64,000 nucleotides of DNA from Salinispirillum sp049115955 (GTDB lineage Bacteria > Pseudomonadota > Gammaproteobacteria > Pseudomonadales > Natronospirillaceae): contig JAGDZJ010000009.1 in the NCBI GenBank assembly GCA_049115955.1, positions 62,001 to 126,000 of the forward strand, read 5' to 3'. The stretch's first letter is position 1. Each line of letters starts with the position of its first letter. A program made the translations under genes and the position numbers. Shown one piece after another: positions 52,697 to 61,956 of the stretch. Below the pieces are notes generated by a model. The model worked only from the letters and a program-made list of their open reading frames with translations. It did not search any database and was not told the DNA's origin.

Positions 52697-52816
52697 AATA
52701 CGGCTTTTCTCTTCAATGGCGTGAATGGGCAACAATCCTGTTTACGACGAGCCGGCCATTTTCGATCACTGTATGAAGAAAATCATCTCGGGTGATGGTG
52801 GAGAGCAGAGCAAGAC

Positions 52817-52834
52817 GGGTGCAACCATGCACCC
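52817..52834. repeat. 7-bp inverted repeat upstream of the chemotaxis gene
   Basis: A perfect GGGTGCA hairpin with 4-base loop in the gap between yicC and the chemotaxis gene. No T-run; role unclear. Confidence 0.35.
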
Positions 52835-52931
52835 AGGCGCGCACAGTGTATGAAAAATAACCTCAACGCAAGCGACTTGATTGTGGCTCGCTAAATAAGA
52901 TCGAACTAAATTACGGACACGAAAGCTGCTC

Positions 52932-52951
52932 CGGCACAACTCATGGTGCCG
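52932..52951 (-). terminator. Weak hairpin after yicC
   Basis: A 6-bp GC-rich stem (52932-52937/52946-52951) with an 8-base loop, starting about 14 bases after the yicC stop on the minus strand. No T-run; possible yicC 3' end. Confidence 0.35.
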
Positions 52952-52964
52952 AGGTATAAAGCAC

Positions 52965-53831
52965 TTATTCGATGTTCTGAATCTGCTCGCGCATTTGTTC
53001 GATCATCACTTTCAGGTCGATGGCAGCCTGTGTGTAGTCGGTGCTGCTGGCCTTTGAACCCAGCGTGTTGGCTTCGCGGTTAAACTCTTGCATCAAGAAA
53101 TCCAATCGCCGACCCACCGGCTCTTTGCGCTTGAGCACTTGCCGCGTTTCGCTGATATGGATGTCCAACCGATCCAGTTCTTCGGCAATATCAGCTTTCT
53201 GCAGCAGCATGACAATTTCTTGCTCTAACCGCTGCGGTTCTACGTCTGCTTGCAAGCGCTCTATGCGCTCACGCAGACGCTCGCCCAAAGCCGCCTGCAA
53301 GGCAGGGTAGGCATCTCGCAATTGCGTCACGATGGCTTGAATGTGCTCCAGACGCTGTTCAATTTGCCCTACCAGCTCTTGGCCTTCCCGACCACGATGG
53401 GCGCGCAGTAAGTTCATGGCCTCGGCTAACGTATCGTCAATGGCCGTCGCCAGCACCTCTGGCGCCAGATCAGCTTCAGCCAATACACCCGGCCACTGTA
53501 ATACAGCTAAGGCATCCGGCATGACGGCATCCGGCACCGCCTGCCGAACCTGTTGAAGCGCTTGCTGCAGTTGTTCCAGTGCCGCCTTCTGCACCACCAG
53601 CTCTTGCTGCTCACCTGCATCACGCTGCCAGCGCACGGTCACTTCTAATTTGCCCCGTGACAGTCTTTTGCGCACTTGATCGCGAATCAGCGCTTCGGCA
53701 AAACGCAGACTGTCTGGCAGCCGAACAAAGACCTCCAGATACCGATGATTCACCGACTTAACTTCGACACTGAGCTTGCCGCCAGGGAGGGCCTGCTCGG
53801 CGCGTGCGAAACCGGTCATGCTGAAGGTCAT
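52965..53831 (-). CDS. yicC: YicC/YloC family endoribonuclease
   Basis: A 288-residue soluble protein of the YicC-like family, reported as an endoribonuclease that affects sRNA turnover. The opening MTFSMTGFARAE is the family N-terminus, followed by VEVKSVNHRYLEVFVRLPDSLRF; the C-terminal DUF1732 part has GRRLDFLMQEFNREANTLGSK. It lies apart from pyrimidine/rph genes with which it often travels. Confidence 0.92.
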   Translation of the reverse strand: MTFSMTGFARAEQALPGGKLSVEVKSVNHRYLEVFVRLPDSLRFAEALIRDQVRKRLSRGKLEVTVRWQRDAGEQQELVVQKAALEQLQQALQQVRQAVPDAVMPDALAVLQWPGVLAEADLAPEVLATAIDDTLAEAMNLLRAHRGREGQELVGQIEQRLEHIQAIVTQLRDAYPALQAALGERLRERIERLQADVEPQRLEQEIVMLLQKADIAEELDRLDIHISETRQVLKRKEPVGRRLDFLMQEFNREANTLGSKASSTDYTQAAIDLKVMIEQMREQIQNIE

Positions 53832-53938
53832 AAGTGTGCTCTCATGGCTAATTAACGGCCTTATAGCGTACCACAGACACGGCGAGGTCTTGGCAACCTG
53901 CCCCCGATATCGCCAGCTGAATCACGGGCTTTATGAAA

Positions 53939-53968
53939 TTTAAATGAGAAGACTTGGGTTTTTATAAT
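53939..53968 (+). promoter_or_regulatory. Putative promoter of the agl operon
   Basis: TATAAT at 53963-53968 with TTTAAA (4/6) 18 bases upstream (53939-53944), about 180 bases before aglE. The region 53832-54146 is AT-rich and holds this and the operator; otherwise nothing was recognised in it. Confidence 0.35.
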
Positions 53969-54011
53969 AAAAAGGTCTTAAAAACGACACTTTAGGGCTG
54001 AAATTAAGCTT

Positions 54012-54025
54012 CTTAAACGTTTAAG
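54012..54025 (+). promoter_or_regulatory. LacI-family operator (AglR site)
   Basis: A perfect 14-base palindrome with a central CG (CTTAAACGTTTAAG), the symmetry used by LacI/GalR proteins. It lies 44 bases downstream of the TATAAT and 121 before aglE, consistent with repression by the LacI-type regulator at 59455. Assignment to that regulator is inference. Confidence 0.6.
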
Positions 54026-54146
54026 ATAGAAAGGTGATTAAATAGCAGCCAGCATAAAAACTTAAAAATCTTGGTCGCTAACGCAAACGCTTCGTCGCTC
54101 AGATGGCGCTTTGCATCATTCACCACAACACTACAGGAACACAACA

Positions 54147-55511
54147 ATGATAAAGTCCTATAAGAAGACGCTTGCAGTGGCTATTGCTGCCTCTGTTTTT
54201 TCCGCCGGTGCTGCAGCACAGGTACCTTACGCGAAAGGCGAAGGCCCTCTGTCTTGGCAGAACCTCGAACATTTTGAATCGATGGATCTATCTGGCCAAA
54301 CGGTCACAGTCTTTGGTCCTTGGATGTCTCCAGAAGGCGGCTACTTCACTGACGTGGTATCGGTATTCGAGCAGGCTACTGGCGCTCGTGTGCAGTACAC
54401 TGGGTCTGATGGCTTTGAGCAGCAGATTGTTATCGATGCGCAAGCGGGTAGCCCACCCAACATTGCCGTATTCCCTCAACCTGGACTCGCTGCTGGCCTA
54501 GCGCAACAAGGTCTATTAACACCACTCGGCGACAGTGCGGCTAATTATGTACGCAATAATTTCGCTGCTGGCGATAACTGGGTAGATCTTGGTACCTACG
54601 CTGACCGAAATGGAACTGAACGCTACTACGCCGTACCTTTCAACGTTAACGTAAAATCCTTGGTGTGGTATTCGCCCGACAACTTCACCGATTTTGGCTA
54701 TGAAGTTCCAAATACTATGGAGGAACTGATTGCTTTGTCCGACCGCATGGTTGCTGATGGCAACACCCCCTGGTGTATCGGTTTGGGATCAGGTCCTGCT
54801 ACCGGCTGGCCTGCGACTGACTGGGTAGAAGACTTCATGCTCCGCTTGCATTCACCCGATGTTTATTACGGCTGGGTAGACAATACCGTTAAGTTCAACG
54901 ACCCTCGCGTTCTAGAGGCAATAGAATTGTTCGGCCAGTTTGCCAAAAACGACGATTATGTCGCCGGTGGTTCATCAGCGGTTGCCACTACAGACTTTCG
55001 TGTTAGTGCAGAGCAATTGATGGACTTTCCGCCTAGCTGCTTTATGCACCGTCAGGCCAGTTTTGCTCAAGTATTCTTTGATGAAGATGATTATGTAGCC
55101 GGTGAAGATTACGACTTCTTCTATCTGCCACCCTTCGCTGAGAAAGTGGAAGAACTCGGAAATCCTGTACTCGGTGGCGCTACATTCTTGGCCATCACGC
55201 GTGACTCTGAAGCAACTCGTGCATTATACAGCTTCTTGCAAACGCCATTGGCACAAGAATTGTGGATGGTACGCGGTGGATTCCTAACGCCTCATTTGGG
55301 TGCAAACTTAGACGCTTATGCTAGCGATACCGACCGTCGTCTGGGTGAAATCCTCATCAACGCAGATGTCTTTGGCTTTGATGCTTCCGACTTGATGCCC
55401 GCCGCTATTGGCGCTGGTACATTTTGGACTGGGATGGTGGACTTTGTCGGTGGCGCCTCTGCTCAACAAGTGGCCAATGCCGTACAACGCAGTTGGGATC
55501 AACTAAACTGA
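54147..55511 (+). CDS. aglE: Alpha-glucoside ABC transporter substrate-binding protein
   Basis: A periplasmic binding protein for alpha-glucosides (trehalose, sucrose or maltose in rhizobial Agl systems). From the ATG at 54147 it has 454 residues; signal peptide ends AAA-QV near residue 24. The body has family-1 extracellular solute-binding features: VTVFGPWMSPEGGYFTDVV, RVQYTGSDGFEQQIVIDAQ, WCIGLGSGPATGWPATDW. AGGA ribosome site. First gene of the agl operon, behind the operator; followed by a strong hairpin. Confidence 0.88.
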   Translation: MIKSYKKTLAVAIAASVFSAGAAAQVPYAKGEGPLSWQNLEHFESMDLSGQTVTVFGPWMSPEGGYFTDVVSVFEQATGARVQYTGSDGFEQQIVIDAQAGSPPNIAVFPQPGLAAGLAQQGLLTPLGDSAANYVRNNFAAGDNWVDLGTYADRNGTERYYAVPFNVNVKSLVWYSPDNFTDFGYEVPNTMEELIALSDRMVADGNTPWCIGLGSGPATGWPATDWVEDFMLRLHSPDVYYGWVDNTVKFNDPRVLEAIELFGQFAKNDDYVAGGSSAVATTDFRVSAEQLMDFPPSCFMHRQASFAQVFFDEDDYVAGEDYDFFYLPPFAEKVEELGNPVLGGATFLAITRDSEATRALYSFLQTPLAQELWMVRGGFLTPHLGANLDAYASDTDRRLGEILINADVFGFDASDLMPAAIGAGTFWTGMVDFVGGASAQQVANAVQRSWDQLN

Positions 55512-55560
55512 TTTAAACCAATCAGGCTTCAGTAGTTAACTCTACTGTTTGTAAGAAAAG

Positions 55561-55601
55561 GAACAGGCAGGGGTATTAATCCTTGCCTGTTCTCAATTTT
55601 T
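55561..55601 (+). terminator. Intercistronic hairpin aglE-aglF
   Basis: A 12-bp stem (55561-55572/55581-55592, one G-U) with 8-base loop, then CAATTTTT. It looks like a partial terminator or 3' stabiliser that lowers permease expression relative to the binding protein, as between malE and malF in E. coli. Confidence 0.65.
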
Positions 55602-55633
55602 AGTCGGAAACCACTCTCTCATGGAGGCTCACC

Positions 55634-56638
55634 GTGCTTGAGCAACTCATTCAGGCGGCAATCGCAATCGTTGTTGCCATAGTCGTGTCGACGATGTTCT
55701 ATGTTGGCTCCAACCTCTTACTGGATCGTGGCCTAAGCAGTGACCACCTAGTTGACGACCGCGCGCGCCAGCGCCGCGATAGCATTCGTGAGGGTATTCG
55801 TCCGTGGATCTTTGTTGGACCAGCACTTTTGATTCTAGGGTTCTATTTAGTGTTCCCTGTGTTAAAGACACTACAGTTATCGTTTTATGATCGCTTCGGC
55901 GATAATTTTGTCGGATTCTCTAACTACATCTGGGCTTTTAACGACCCAAGTTTTCAAATTTCTATCAGAAATAACATTCTCTGGCTTATTGTCGTGCCCG
56001 CTCTCAGTACGGGCTTTGGCCTTCTGATTGCGTATTTGACCGACCGCATTTGGTGGGGCCATATCGCACGCTCGCTTATCTTTCTACCCATGGCAATCTC
56101 ATTTGTTGGGGCCAGCGTTATCTGGCGCTTCGTCTACGAGATCGATTTTCGAGGAACCGGGGTACACATCGGCCTCCTCAATGCAATTGTTACAGGCTTA
56201 GGCTTTGAGGCAAAAAATTGGATATCCATGCCATTCTGGAACAATTTCTTTCTGATGGTCATTCTAATTTGGATTCAGACCGGCTTTGCAATGGTCTTAC
56301 TGGGTGCTGCTATTCGCGGCGTACCGGAGGACACTTTAGAGGCGGCCAATATGGAAGGTGCCAATGAGTGGCAGCTCTTAATCAAAATAGTCATTCCGCA
56401 GATTCTCGGAACGGTGCTGGTTGTTTGGACGACCATTACTGTACTGGTTCTTAAGGTATATGACATCGTCGCAGCCATGACTAATGGCCAGTGGGAGACA
56501 GAAGTGCTAGCGAACATGATGTATCGCTGGATCATTAATGACGGAGGGCGCAGCAGTGCCGTCGCCGTTATCATCATGCTCTCAGTGGTTCCACTGATGT
56601 GGTGGAACGTACGCCAAGCGCGCAAAGAACATAGCTGA
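55634..56638 (+). CDS. aglF: Alpha-glucoside ABC transporter permease AglF
   Basis: A 334-residue MalF-type inner-membrane permease. Start is GTG at 55634 with a GGAGG ribosome site. About eight hydrophobic segments, two (10-28 and ~60-80) before the core; the coupling EAA loop is EDTLEAANMEGANEWQLLIKIVIP near residue 235. It overlaps no gene; aglG follows after 4-10 bases. Confidence 0.88.
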   Translation: MLEQLIQAAIAIVVAIVVSTMFYVGSNLLLDRGLSSDHLVDDRARQRRDSIREGIRPWIFVGPALLILGFYLVFPVLKTLQLSFYDRFGDNFVGFSNYIWAFNDPSFQISIRNNILWLIVVPALSTGFGLLIAYLTDRIWWGHIARSLIFLPMAISFVGASVIWRFVYEIDFRGTGVHIGLLNAIVTGLGFEAKNWISMPFWNNFFLMVILIWIQTGFAMVLLGAAIRGVPEDTLEAANMEGANEWQLLIKIVIPQILGTVLVVWTTITVLVLKVYDIVAAMTNGQWETEVLANMMYRWIINDGGRSSAVAVIIMLSVVPLMWWNVRQARKEHS

Positions 56639-56648
56639 GGTAATGAAC

Positions 56649-57800
56649 ATGATTAATGCGCAAAAGTATTCTATTGGCAGTATTGTTAAGCACCTTTTGG
56701 TTTTGCTGCTCGTTTTAATTTGGACACTTCCCACTCTTGGTCTTTTAATTAGTTCCGTACGTGATAGAGATCAGTTGAATGTGTCAGGTTGGTGGACTGC
56801 ACTAAAGGCCGCGGAGAGAACGGACTCTAGTCGCACTGGGCCGGCTAGGAATCAATTGGAAGAAAACGGGTTGTTTGTTATCGAGGGGCGGTTACTTTCA
56901 GAAGGCTCAACTCGTGTTATACAAGCTTGGGGGGAGCGAGCCAATGCTATAGACGCATACCCAGTGAATGAGCCTGTGAATCTTGCGGACGGCTCGGTGC
57001 TTACAGTGAACAGTAACGGTACTTATCGATGGGAGAGTAATGAGGCTTTTGCTCATACCTCAGGCAAACGTATTTTGTACAAAGCCAATGTTCCTCCTCG
57101 CTTTACTTTCGACAACTACCGAAATGTTTTGGCCGCAGAGGGGATTGGGCCAGCTTTTGTAAATACCATGACGGTTACACTTCCAGCGACCTTCATTCCC
57201 ATTATGATTGCCGCCTTCGCGGCCTATGCTCTGGCGTGGATGCAGTTTCCAGGTCGTTTGCTGCTGTTAGCCGTGATGGTAGGTCTAATTGTCGTTCCTT
57301 TGCAGATGTCGTTAATACCAATATTGCGCACCTACAATACCTTAGGCGCTGCTTTCGGTTTTGATCCTCGCAACTATGTGGGTATCTGGCTCGCGCATAC
57401 CGGGTTTGGCTTACCTTTAGCCATCTATTTATTGCGCAACTACATGGCAGGCTTGCCCAAGGAAATCATGGAGTCGGCGCGCATGGACGGGGCCTCGCAT
57501 TATAAGATTTTTGTGACCATCGTGTTGCCGCTGTCGTTCCCTGCACTGGCTTCATTTGCCATCTTCCAATTCCTATGGGTGTGGAATGACCTGTTGGTGG
57601 CGTCGGTGTTCTTGGGCCAGGGTGAAGGTAGAACCGTTATGACCCAACAATTGAGAGAGTTGCTAGGGTCTCGTGGGCAAAACTGGGAGATTCTTACCGC
57701 TGGTGCGTTTGTCTCCATCATCGTCCCATTGATTGTGTTCCTGTCCTTGCAGCGCTATTTCGTGCGCGGCTTGTTGGCCGGTTCAGTCAAGGGAGGCTAA
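56649..57800 (+). CDS. aglG: Alpha-glucoside ABC transporter permease AglG
   Basis: A ~383-residue MalG-type permease. The ATG at 56649 is better spaced from the GAGG ribosome site than the one at 56643. After the first membrane helix a ~115-residue hydrophilic periplasmic segment (about 45-150) precedes the membrane core, as known in rhizobial AglG. The EAA loop is KEIMESARMDGASHYKIFVTIVLP. The C-terminus RYFVRGLLAGSVKGG is the standard MalG end. No ATPase gene follows it. Confidence 0.88.
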   Translation: MINAQKYSIGSIVKHLLVLLLVLIWTLPTLGLLISSVRDRDQLNVSGWWTALKAAERTDSSRTGPARNQLEENGLFVIEGRLLSEGSTRVIQAWGERANAIDAYPVNEPVNLADGSVLTVNSNGTYRWESNEAFAHTSGKRILYKANVPPRFTFDNYRNVLAAEGIGPAFVNTMTVTLPATFIPIMIAAFAAYALAWMQFPGRLLLLAVMVGLIVVPLQMSLIPILRTYNTLGAAFGFDPRNYVGIWLAHTGFGLPLAIYLLRNYMAGLPKEIMESARMDGASHYKIFVTIVLPLSFPALASFAIFQFLWVWNDLLVASVFLGQGEGRTVMTQQLRELLGSRGQNWEILTAGAFVSIIVPLIVFLSLQRYFVRGLLAGSVKGG

Positions 57801-57804
57801 CGCA

Positions 57805-59445
57805 TTGTCTGTTCAATCGAATGCACCGCAGTCGTATCGCGCCGCCGATTGGTGGCGCGGTGCGGTGATTTATCAGATTTATCCGCGCAGCTTTTTTGAC
57901 AGCAATGGCGATGGCATTGGGGATATTCCCGGTGTTACTCAAAAGCTGGCTTACATTGCGGAATTGGGTGTGGACGCTATTTGGCTCTCTCCGTTTTTTA
58001 CCTCGCCCATGAAAGACTTTGGTTACGACGTTGCCGATTACTGCGACGTCGACCCAATGTTCGGTTCACTCGCCGACTTCAAAACCATGCTGGCCGAGGC
58101 ACAGCGCTTAGGCTTGAAAGTCATTATTGATCAGGTGTACAGCCATACTTCAGACCAACATGCGTGGTTTATTGAAAGCCGGTCGTCTCGCGACAATGAC
58201 CGATCGGACTGGTACGTCTGGGCCGACGCCAAACCGGATGGCACGCCACCGAACAACTGGCTGTCCATTTTTGGTGGTTCTGCCTGGCAATGGGACAGTC
58301 GGCGTCGGCAATACTACCTGCACAATTTTCTGACTTCGCAGCCCGACCTCAATTTTCACAATCCAGCGGTACAAGAAGCCATATTGGATGTGATGCGCTT
58401 TTGGCTCGAACTCGGTGTGGACGGCTTCCGCCTCGACGTGGTGAACATGTACTTTCACGATGCGAAGTTGCGTGACAACCCGGTGGTATCTCAGCCTTCC
58501 GAACGGCATGTAGGTTCCGGTGACGACAATCCGTGGTCACGCCAGTTCCATAAACACCAGATCACCCAGCCGGAGAATCTGGCCTTCTTGCAACGCCTAC
58601 GCAGCCTGCTCGACCAGTATCCCGAGCGCACCACCATTGGGGAAATCGGCTCGTACGACAGTTTAAAGGTGATGTCGGATTACACCTCTGGCGGCGACAA
58701 GCTGCACATGGCCTACACCTTCGATTTGTTGAGTGCCGATTGCAGCGCCGATTATATTCGGCACACGATTTCCTCACTGGAAGACCAACTCGGCGATGGC
58801 TGGGCCAATTTTGCGTTGAGCAACCACGATGTGATTCGCAGCGTGACCCGCTGGGGTGGTCATGCACCACGACGCGACTTTGCCAAGGCCAGCCTTGCCC
58901 TGTTGTTTTCGTTACACGGTTCATCGTGCCTGTATCAGGGCGAGGAGCTGGGTTTACCTGAGGGGCAAGTAGCGTTTGAAGACTTGCAAGATCCCTACGG
59001 CATTGAGTTTTGGCCGGAATTTAAAGGCCGCGACGGTTGCCGTACACCCATGGTGTGGACCACCGAAGGCGGGTTTACGTCCAACACCCGCAGTTGGCTG
59101 CCCGTAGACTCTGCGCATTTGCCCTTAAATGCGGAGACCCAAGCACAAGACCCCGATTCGGTGCTGCGTTGGGTGCAGACGTTTTTGCAGTGGCGGCGCG
59201 CGCAGCCCGCACTCATCAGCGGTGATTTCCAATGGCTGTCGGGCTATAACGGTGCAGCGCTGGTTTTTTCCCGCCGCGCCGCCGAACAGACACTGTGGGT
59301 TGGCATCAATCTGACCGCCGAGCCCATCACCGTGGCCGTGCCCGATCGTATTGAGTGCCTCGATAACACCGGTTTTCTCGGTACTGTCGAGAATAGCCTG
59401 CTGTCTATCCCGGCTTATAACGCCGTCTTTGCGCGCGCCGTTTGA
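57805..59445 (+). CDS. aglA: Alpha-glucosidase, GH13 family (AglA)
   Basis: A cytoplasmic enzyme of ~546 residues that hydrolyses the imported alpha-glucosides. The start is TTG at 57805, with GGGAGG eight bases upstream and four bases after the aglG stop. GH13 motifs: DQVYSHTSDQHAW, GVDGFRLDVVNMY (nucleophile Asp), TIGEIGSY (acid Glu), FALSNHDVIRSV. The N-terminal WWRGAVIYQIYPRSFFDSNGDG is typical of oligo-1,6-/alpha-glucosidases. No signal peptide. Confidence 0.9.
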   Translation: MSVQSNAPQSYRAADWWRGAVIYQIYPRSFFDSNGDGIGDIPGVTQKLAYIAELGVDAIWLSPFFTSPMKDFGYDVADYCDVDPMFGSLADFKTMLAEAQRLGLKVIIDQVYSHTSDQHAWFIESRSSRDNDRSDWYVWADAKPDGTPPNNWLSIFGGSAWQWDSRRRQYYLHNFLTSQPDLNFHNPAVQEAILDVMRFWLELGVDGFRLDVVNMYFHDAKLRDNPVVSQPSERHVGSGDDNPWSRQFHKHQITQPENLAFLQRLRSLLDQYPERTTIGEIGSYDSLKVMSDYTSGGDKLHMAYTFDLLSADCSADYIRHTISSLEDQLGDGWANFALSNHDVIRSVTRWGGHAPRRDFAKASLALLFSLHGSSCLYQGEELGLPEGQVAFEDLQDPYGIEFWPEFKGRDGCRTPMVWTTEGGFTSNTRSWLPVDSAHLPLNAETQAQDPDSVLRWVQTFLQWRRAQPALISGDFQWLSGYNGAALVFSRRAAEQTLWVGINLTAEPITVAVPDRIECLDNTGFLGTVENSLLSIPAYNAVFARAV

Positions 59446-59454
59446 GGAACGCTA

Positions 59455-60492
59455 ATGAAACTGACACTGAAAGACATTGCCGAAGCACTGGGGGTCTCCA
59501 CCGCCACTGTTTCCAATGCTTTCAGTCGTCCCGATCAGTTATCAGCGGAGCTGCGCGAGCGTATCCTCAGTGAGTCGAAGCGGCTGGGTTACCGTGGCCC
59601 CAACGCCACAGCGCGCAGCCTGCGCAGCGGTCGTACTGGCACCATCGCCCTGGTGCTGACCGAACGGTTGCAATACAACTTTGAAGACCCGGTGGCTACA
59701 CGCTTTTTGCACGGTGTATCCGAGGTGTTTGATCAGCAAAACATCAATATGCTGCTGTTGCCCAGCCGCGCCGAGTTCTATCAGAACAACACCGTAGACA
59801 GCCTAGCCGATGGGTTTGTTATTTATGGCCCACCAAAAGACGCCACGGTACTGGACCGCATTGTGGTAAAAGGCAAGCCGACCATCACGGTAGACTTCAA
59901 CCTCCCTGATGTGCGCTCCTTGAACATCGACAACTACCATGGCGCGCGCGATGCGGCGCGACATGGTATGAGTGTCGCGTCTGGTCAAGTCGCTGTGTTG
60001 GCCCTGAGGCTGCTCACCTATTCAGAAGAAGTCCGTCGAGTAACGGACGATGATCTTCTAGCTTCGCAATATGAATCTGTCTCCCGCCGTCGTCTAGACG
60101 GTTACTTGTCGGCGTTGGACGAGCAACAACGGACTCTGGAGCGTGAGTGGATATGGAATGTGCCCGAAAGTCGTTACGAATACGGCTATCAGGCGGCGCG
60201 CGAAGCCTTACTGTGTAACCCTCGACCAGAGCTGTTGCTGTGCATGAGCGACCGGCTAGCACTGGGCGCTATTGCCGCAGCACAAGACATGGGCCTCAGA
60301 ATCCCGCAAGACCTCAAAATCATCGGTTTTGATGACATCGCCACCGCAGCCTATCAACGGCCTGCATTAACCACCGTACACCAACCGCAGAATGAAAAAG
60401 GCCGCCAGGCCGCCAAAATGGTGCTGGGGTTGAGTGAATACAGTAAGGATGTCCTGCTGGAAGCTAAGTTGATTGTGCGCGATTCGTGTTAA
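59455..60492 (+). CDS. LacI-family transcriptional regulator (AglR-like)
   Basis: A 345-residue repressor. The helix-turn-helix (LTLKDIAEALGVSTATVSNAFSRPDQLSAELRERIL) is at residues 3-45, with the hinge KRLGYRGPNATARSLRSG; the rest is a sugar-binding type I fold ending in IIGFDDIATAAYQRPALTTVHQP. It is cotranscribed after aglA (9-base gap, GAGGAA ribosome site) and likely controls the agl operator upstream of aglE. Confidence 0.9.
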   Translation: MKLTLKDIAEALGVSTATVSNAFSRPDQLSAELRERILSESKRLGYRGPNATARSLRSGRTGTIALVLTERLQYNFEDPVATRFLHGVSEVFDQQNINMLLLPSRAEFYQNNTVDSLADGFVIYGPPKDATVLDRIVVKGKPTITVDFNLPDVRSLNIDNYHGARDAARHGMSVASGQVAVLALRLLTYSEEVRRVTDDDLLASQYESVSRRRLDGYLSALDEQQRTLEREWIWNVPESRYEYGYQAAREALLCNPRPELLLCMSDRLALGAIAAAQDMGLRIPQDLKIIGFDDIATAAYQRPALTTVHQPQNEKGRQAAKMVLGLSEYSKDVLLEAKLIVRDSC

Positions 60493-60596
60493 TAATATGG
60501 CAAGTGATCTAAGCACCGCCTATCAGAAGCATAGACAGCATGCGGCGCAGGTCTTAGACTGAGGCCACAATAAAAATGACAGGACGACACTGGCCC

Positions 60597-61229
60597 ATGG
60601 CGCGAATTCTGGTTGCCGATGATCACCCACTGTTCCGTGATGCCTTACGGCATATGCTCACGAGTGGTGACGATCCGCATGACATCGCAGAAACCGACTC
60701 CTTACCGGGTACGCTGAGCTGGTTGTCGCAGCACGAAGAGCCCGATCTGCTGATACTGGATTTAGCCATGCCGGGCTCGGCAGGCCTGCTGGGGCTGCAG
60801 CAAATTCGGCGCGCTTGGCCTTCGTTACCCGTAGTGGTGGTGTCGGGCAGTGATCAAGCCTTAATCGTCGCGGGCAGCCAAGAGCTGGGCGCTCTGGGGT
60901 TCTGCTCTAAGTCCGCTTCTCCCGACGTTTTGCGTCAAACGCTCGAACAGGTACTGCAAGGTGATCTCTGTTTCCCCACAGTTTCTGATTCCGGCGAACA
61001 CACGCCCCTGCTGAAAGCGATGGCGCAACTGCAAACTCTGACGCCGGCACAGTACGATGTAGCCATGCGAGTCTCCACCGGCGAACTCAACAAAACCATT
61101 GCTTGGGATTTGGGCATCAGTGAGGCCACCGTAAAGGCACACCTCACCACGATCTTTCGTAAACTGGGCCTGCATGGCCGGGCACAACTGGTCTCGTTGC
61201 TCAGCCAGTTACGCCTACGGCCGGAATAA
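60597..61229 (+). CDS. LuxR-family response regulator
   Basis: A two-component output regulator of ~210 residues. The receiver domain (ILVADDHPLFRDALRHML, phosphoacceptor in LLILDLAMPG near residue 55, Lys in FCSKSAS) is followed by a LuxR-type helix-turn-helix (LTPAQYDVAMRVSTGELNKTIAWDLGISEATVKAHLTTIFRKLGL). The ATG at 60597 is preferred; 60576 adds seven residues. Its sensor kinase is not beside it. Whether it has to do with sugar use is unknown. Confidence 0.88.
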   Translation: MARILVADDHPLFRDALRHMLTSGDDPHDIAETDSLPGTLSWLSQHEEPDLLILDLAMPGSAGLLGLQQIRRAWPSLPVVVVSGSDQALIVAGSQELGALGFCSKSASPDVLRQTLEQVLQGDLCFPTVSDSGEHTPLLKAMAQLQTLTPAQYDVAMRVSTGELNKTIAWDLGISEATVKAHLTTIFRKLGLHGRAQLVSLLSQLRLRPE

Positions 61230-61237
61230 ACCGCCGC

Positions 61238-61861
61238 TCACTGCACCGCTGTGGCTAAATAGTGCTCACCGTTCAGCGTCATGTCCAATGCATCACCGAC
61301 GCGCAACACGCCGACGCCTGCGGGTGTGCCGGTCAAGATGACATCGCCTTTTTCCAATACAAAATGCTGCGACATCTCGCTCAACAATTGCGGCAAGCTG
61401 AACAGCATCAAACCGGTATCGCCGTCCTGCACCGTATTGCCGTTCAGCGACAGTGTAAACCGAATGGGCAGGTCGCTCGGTAACGCCTGCCGTGGCCCAA
61501 GCGCGCAGGCACCATTGAACGACTTAGCCACTTCCCACGGCCAGCCTTTGTCTTTTAACTCTGATTGTTTGTCGCGCAGGGTTAAATCCAATGCCAGGCC
61601 AATGCCACCAACGGCCGCCCATGCTTCTTCTGGCGTTGCCTGATCGAGTGGCTCATCTAACCAGAGTGCCAATTCCGTTTCGTAATGCACGTCACCGCGA
61701 TCGGTAGGAATGCGCATACCTTGCAAAGGTTGCACGCAACTACCTGGCTTAATAAACAACAAGGGTTCATCGGGAATTGGGTTGTTCAATTCAGCGGCAT
61801 GGGCAGCGTAGTTGCGACCAATACAGATGACCTTACCGGGACGATCAGGAAGAGATGTCAT
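61238..61861 (-). CDS. Fumarylacetoacetate hydrolase family protein
   Basis: A 207-residue enzyme of the FAH/HpcE superfamily, which includes 2-oxo-hept-4-ene-1,7-dioate hydratases, acylpyruvases and oxaloacetate decarboxylases. From the ATG at 61861 (MTSLPDRPGKVICIGRNYAAHAAE). Metal-binding Glu residues in VHYETELALW; Asp/Lys in LALDLTLRDKQSELKDKGWPWEVAKSF; GDVILTGTPAGVG near the end. Substrate not predictable. Convergent with the response regulator, 8 bases apart. Confidence 0.87.
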   Translation of the reverse strand: MTSLPDRPGKVICIGRNYAAHAAELNNPIPDEPLLFIKPGSCVQPLQGMRIPTDRGDVHYETELALWLDEPLDQATPEEAWAAVGGIGLALDLTLRDKQSELKDKGWPWEVAKSFNGACALGPRQALPSDLPIRFTLSLNGNTVQDGDTGLMLFSLPQLLSEMSQHFVLEKGDVILTGTPAGVGVLRVGDALDMTLNGEHYLATAVQ

Positions 61862-61910
61862 AACACAGCGCCTCAGCAAAAATACCAGACGCCATTGTGC
61901 ATGCATAACA

Positions 61911-61945
61911 CATTCAGCGGCAAGGATAGGCCTTGCCACTGAATG
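61911..61945. terminator. Large hairpin after malG
   Basis: Arms 61911-61925 and 61931-61945 pair at 14 of 15 positions with one central mismatch. It starts 12 bases after the malG stop on the minus strand; on the plus strand it is followed by CACTTTTT. It is a likely end signal for malFG and may also stop opposing transcription. Confidence 0.6.
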
Positions 61946-61956
61946 CACTTTTTAAT

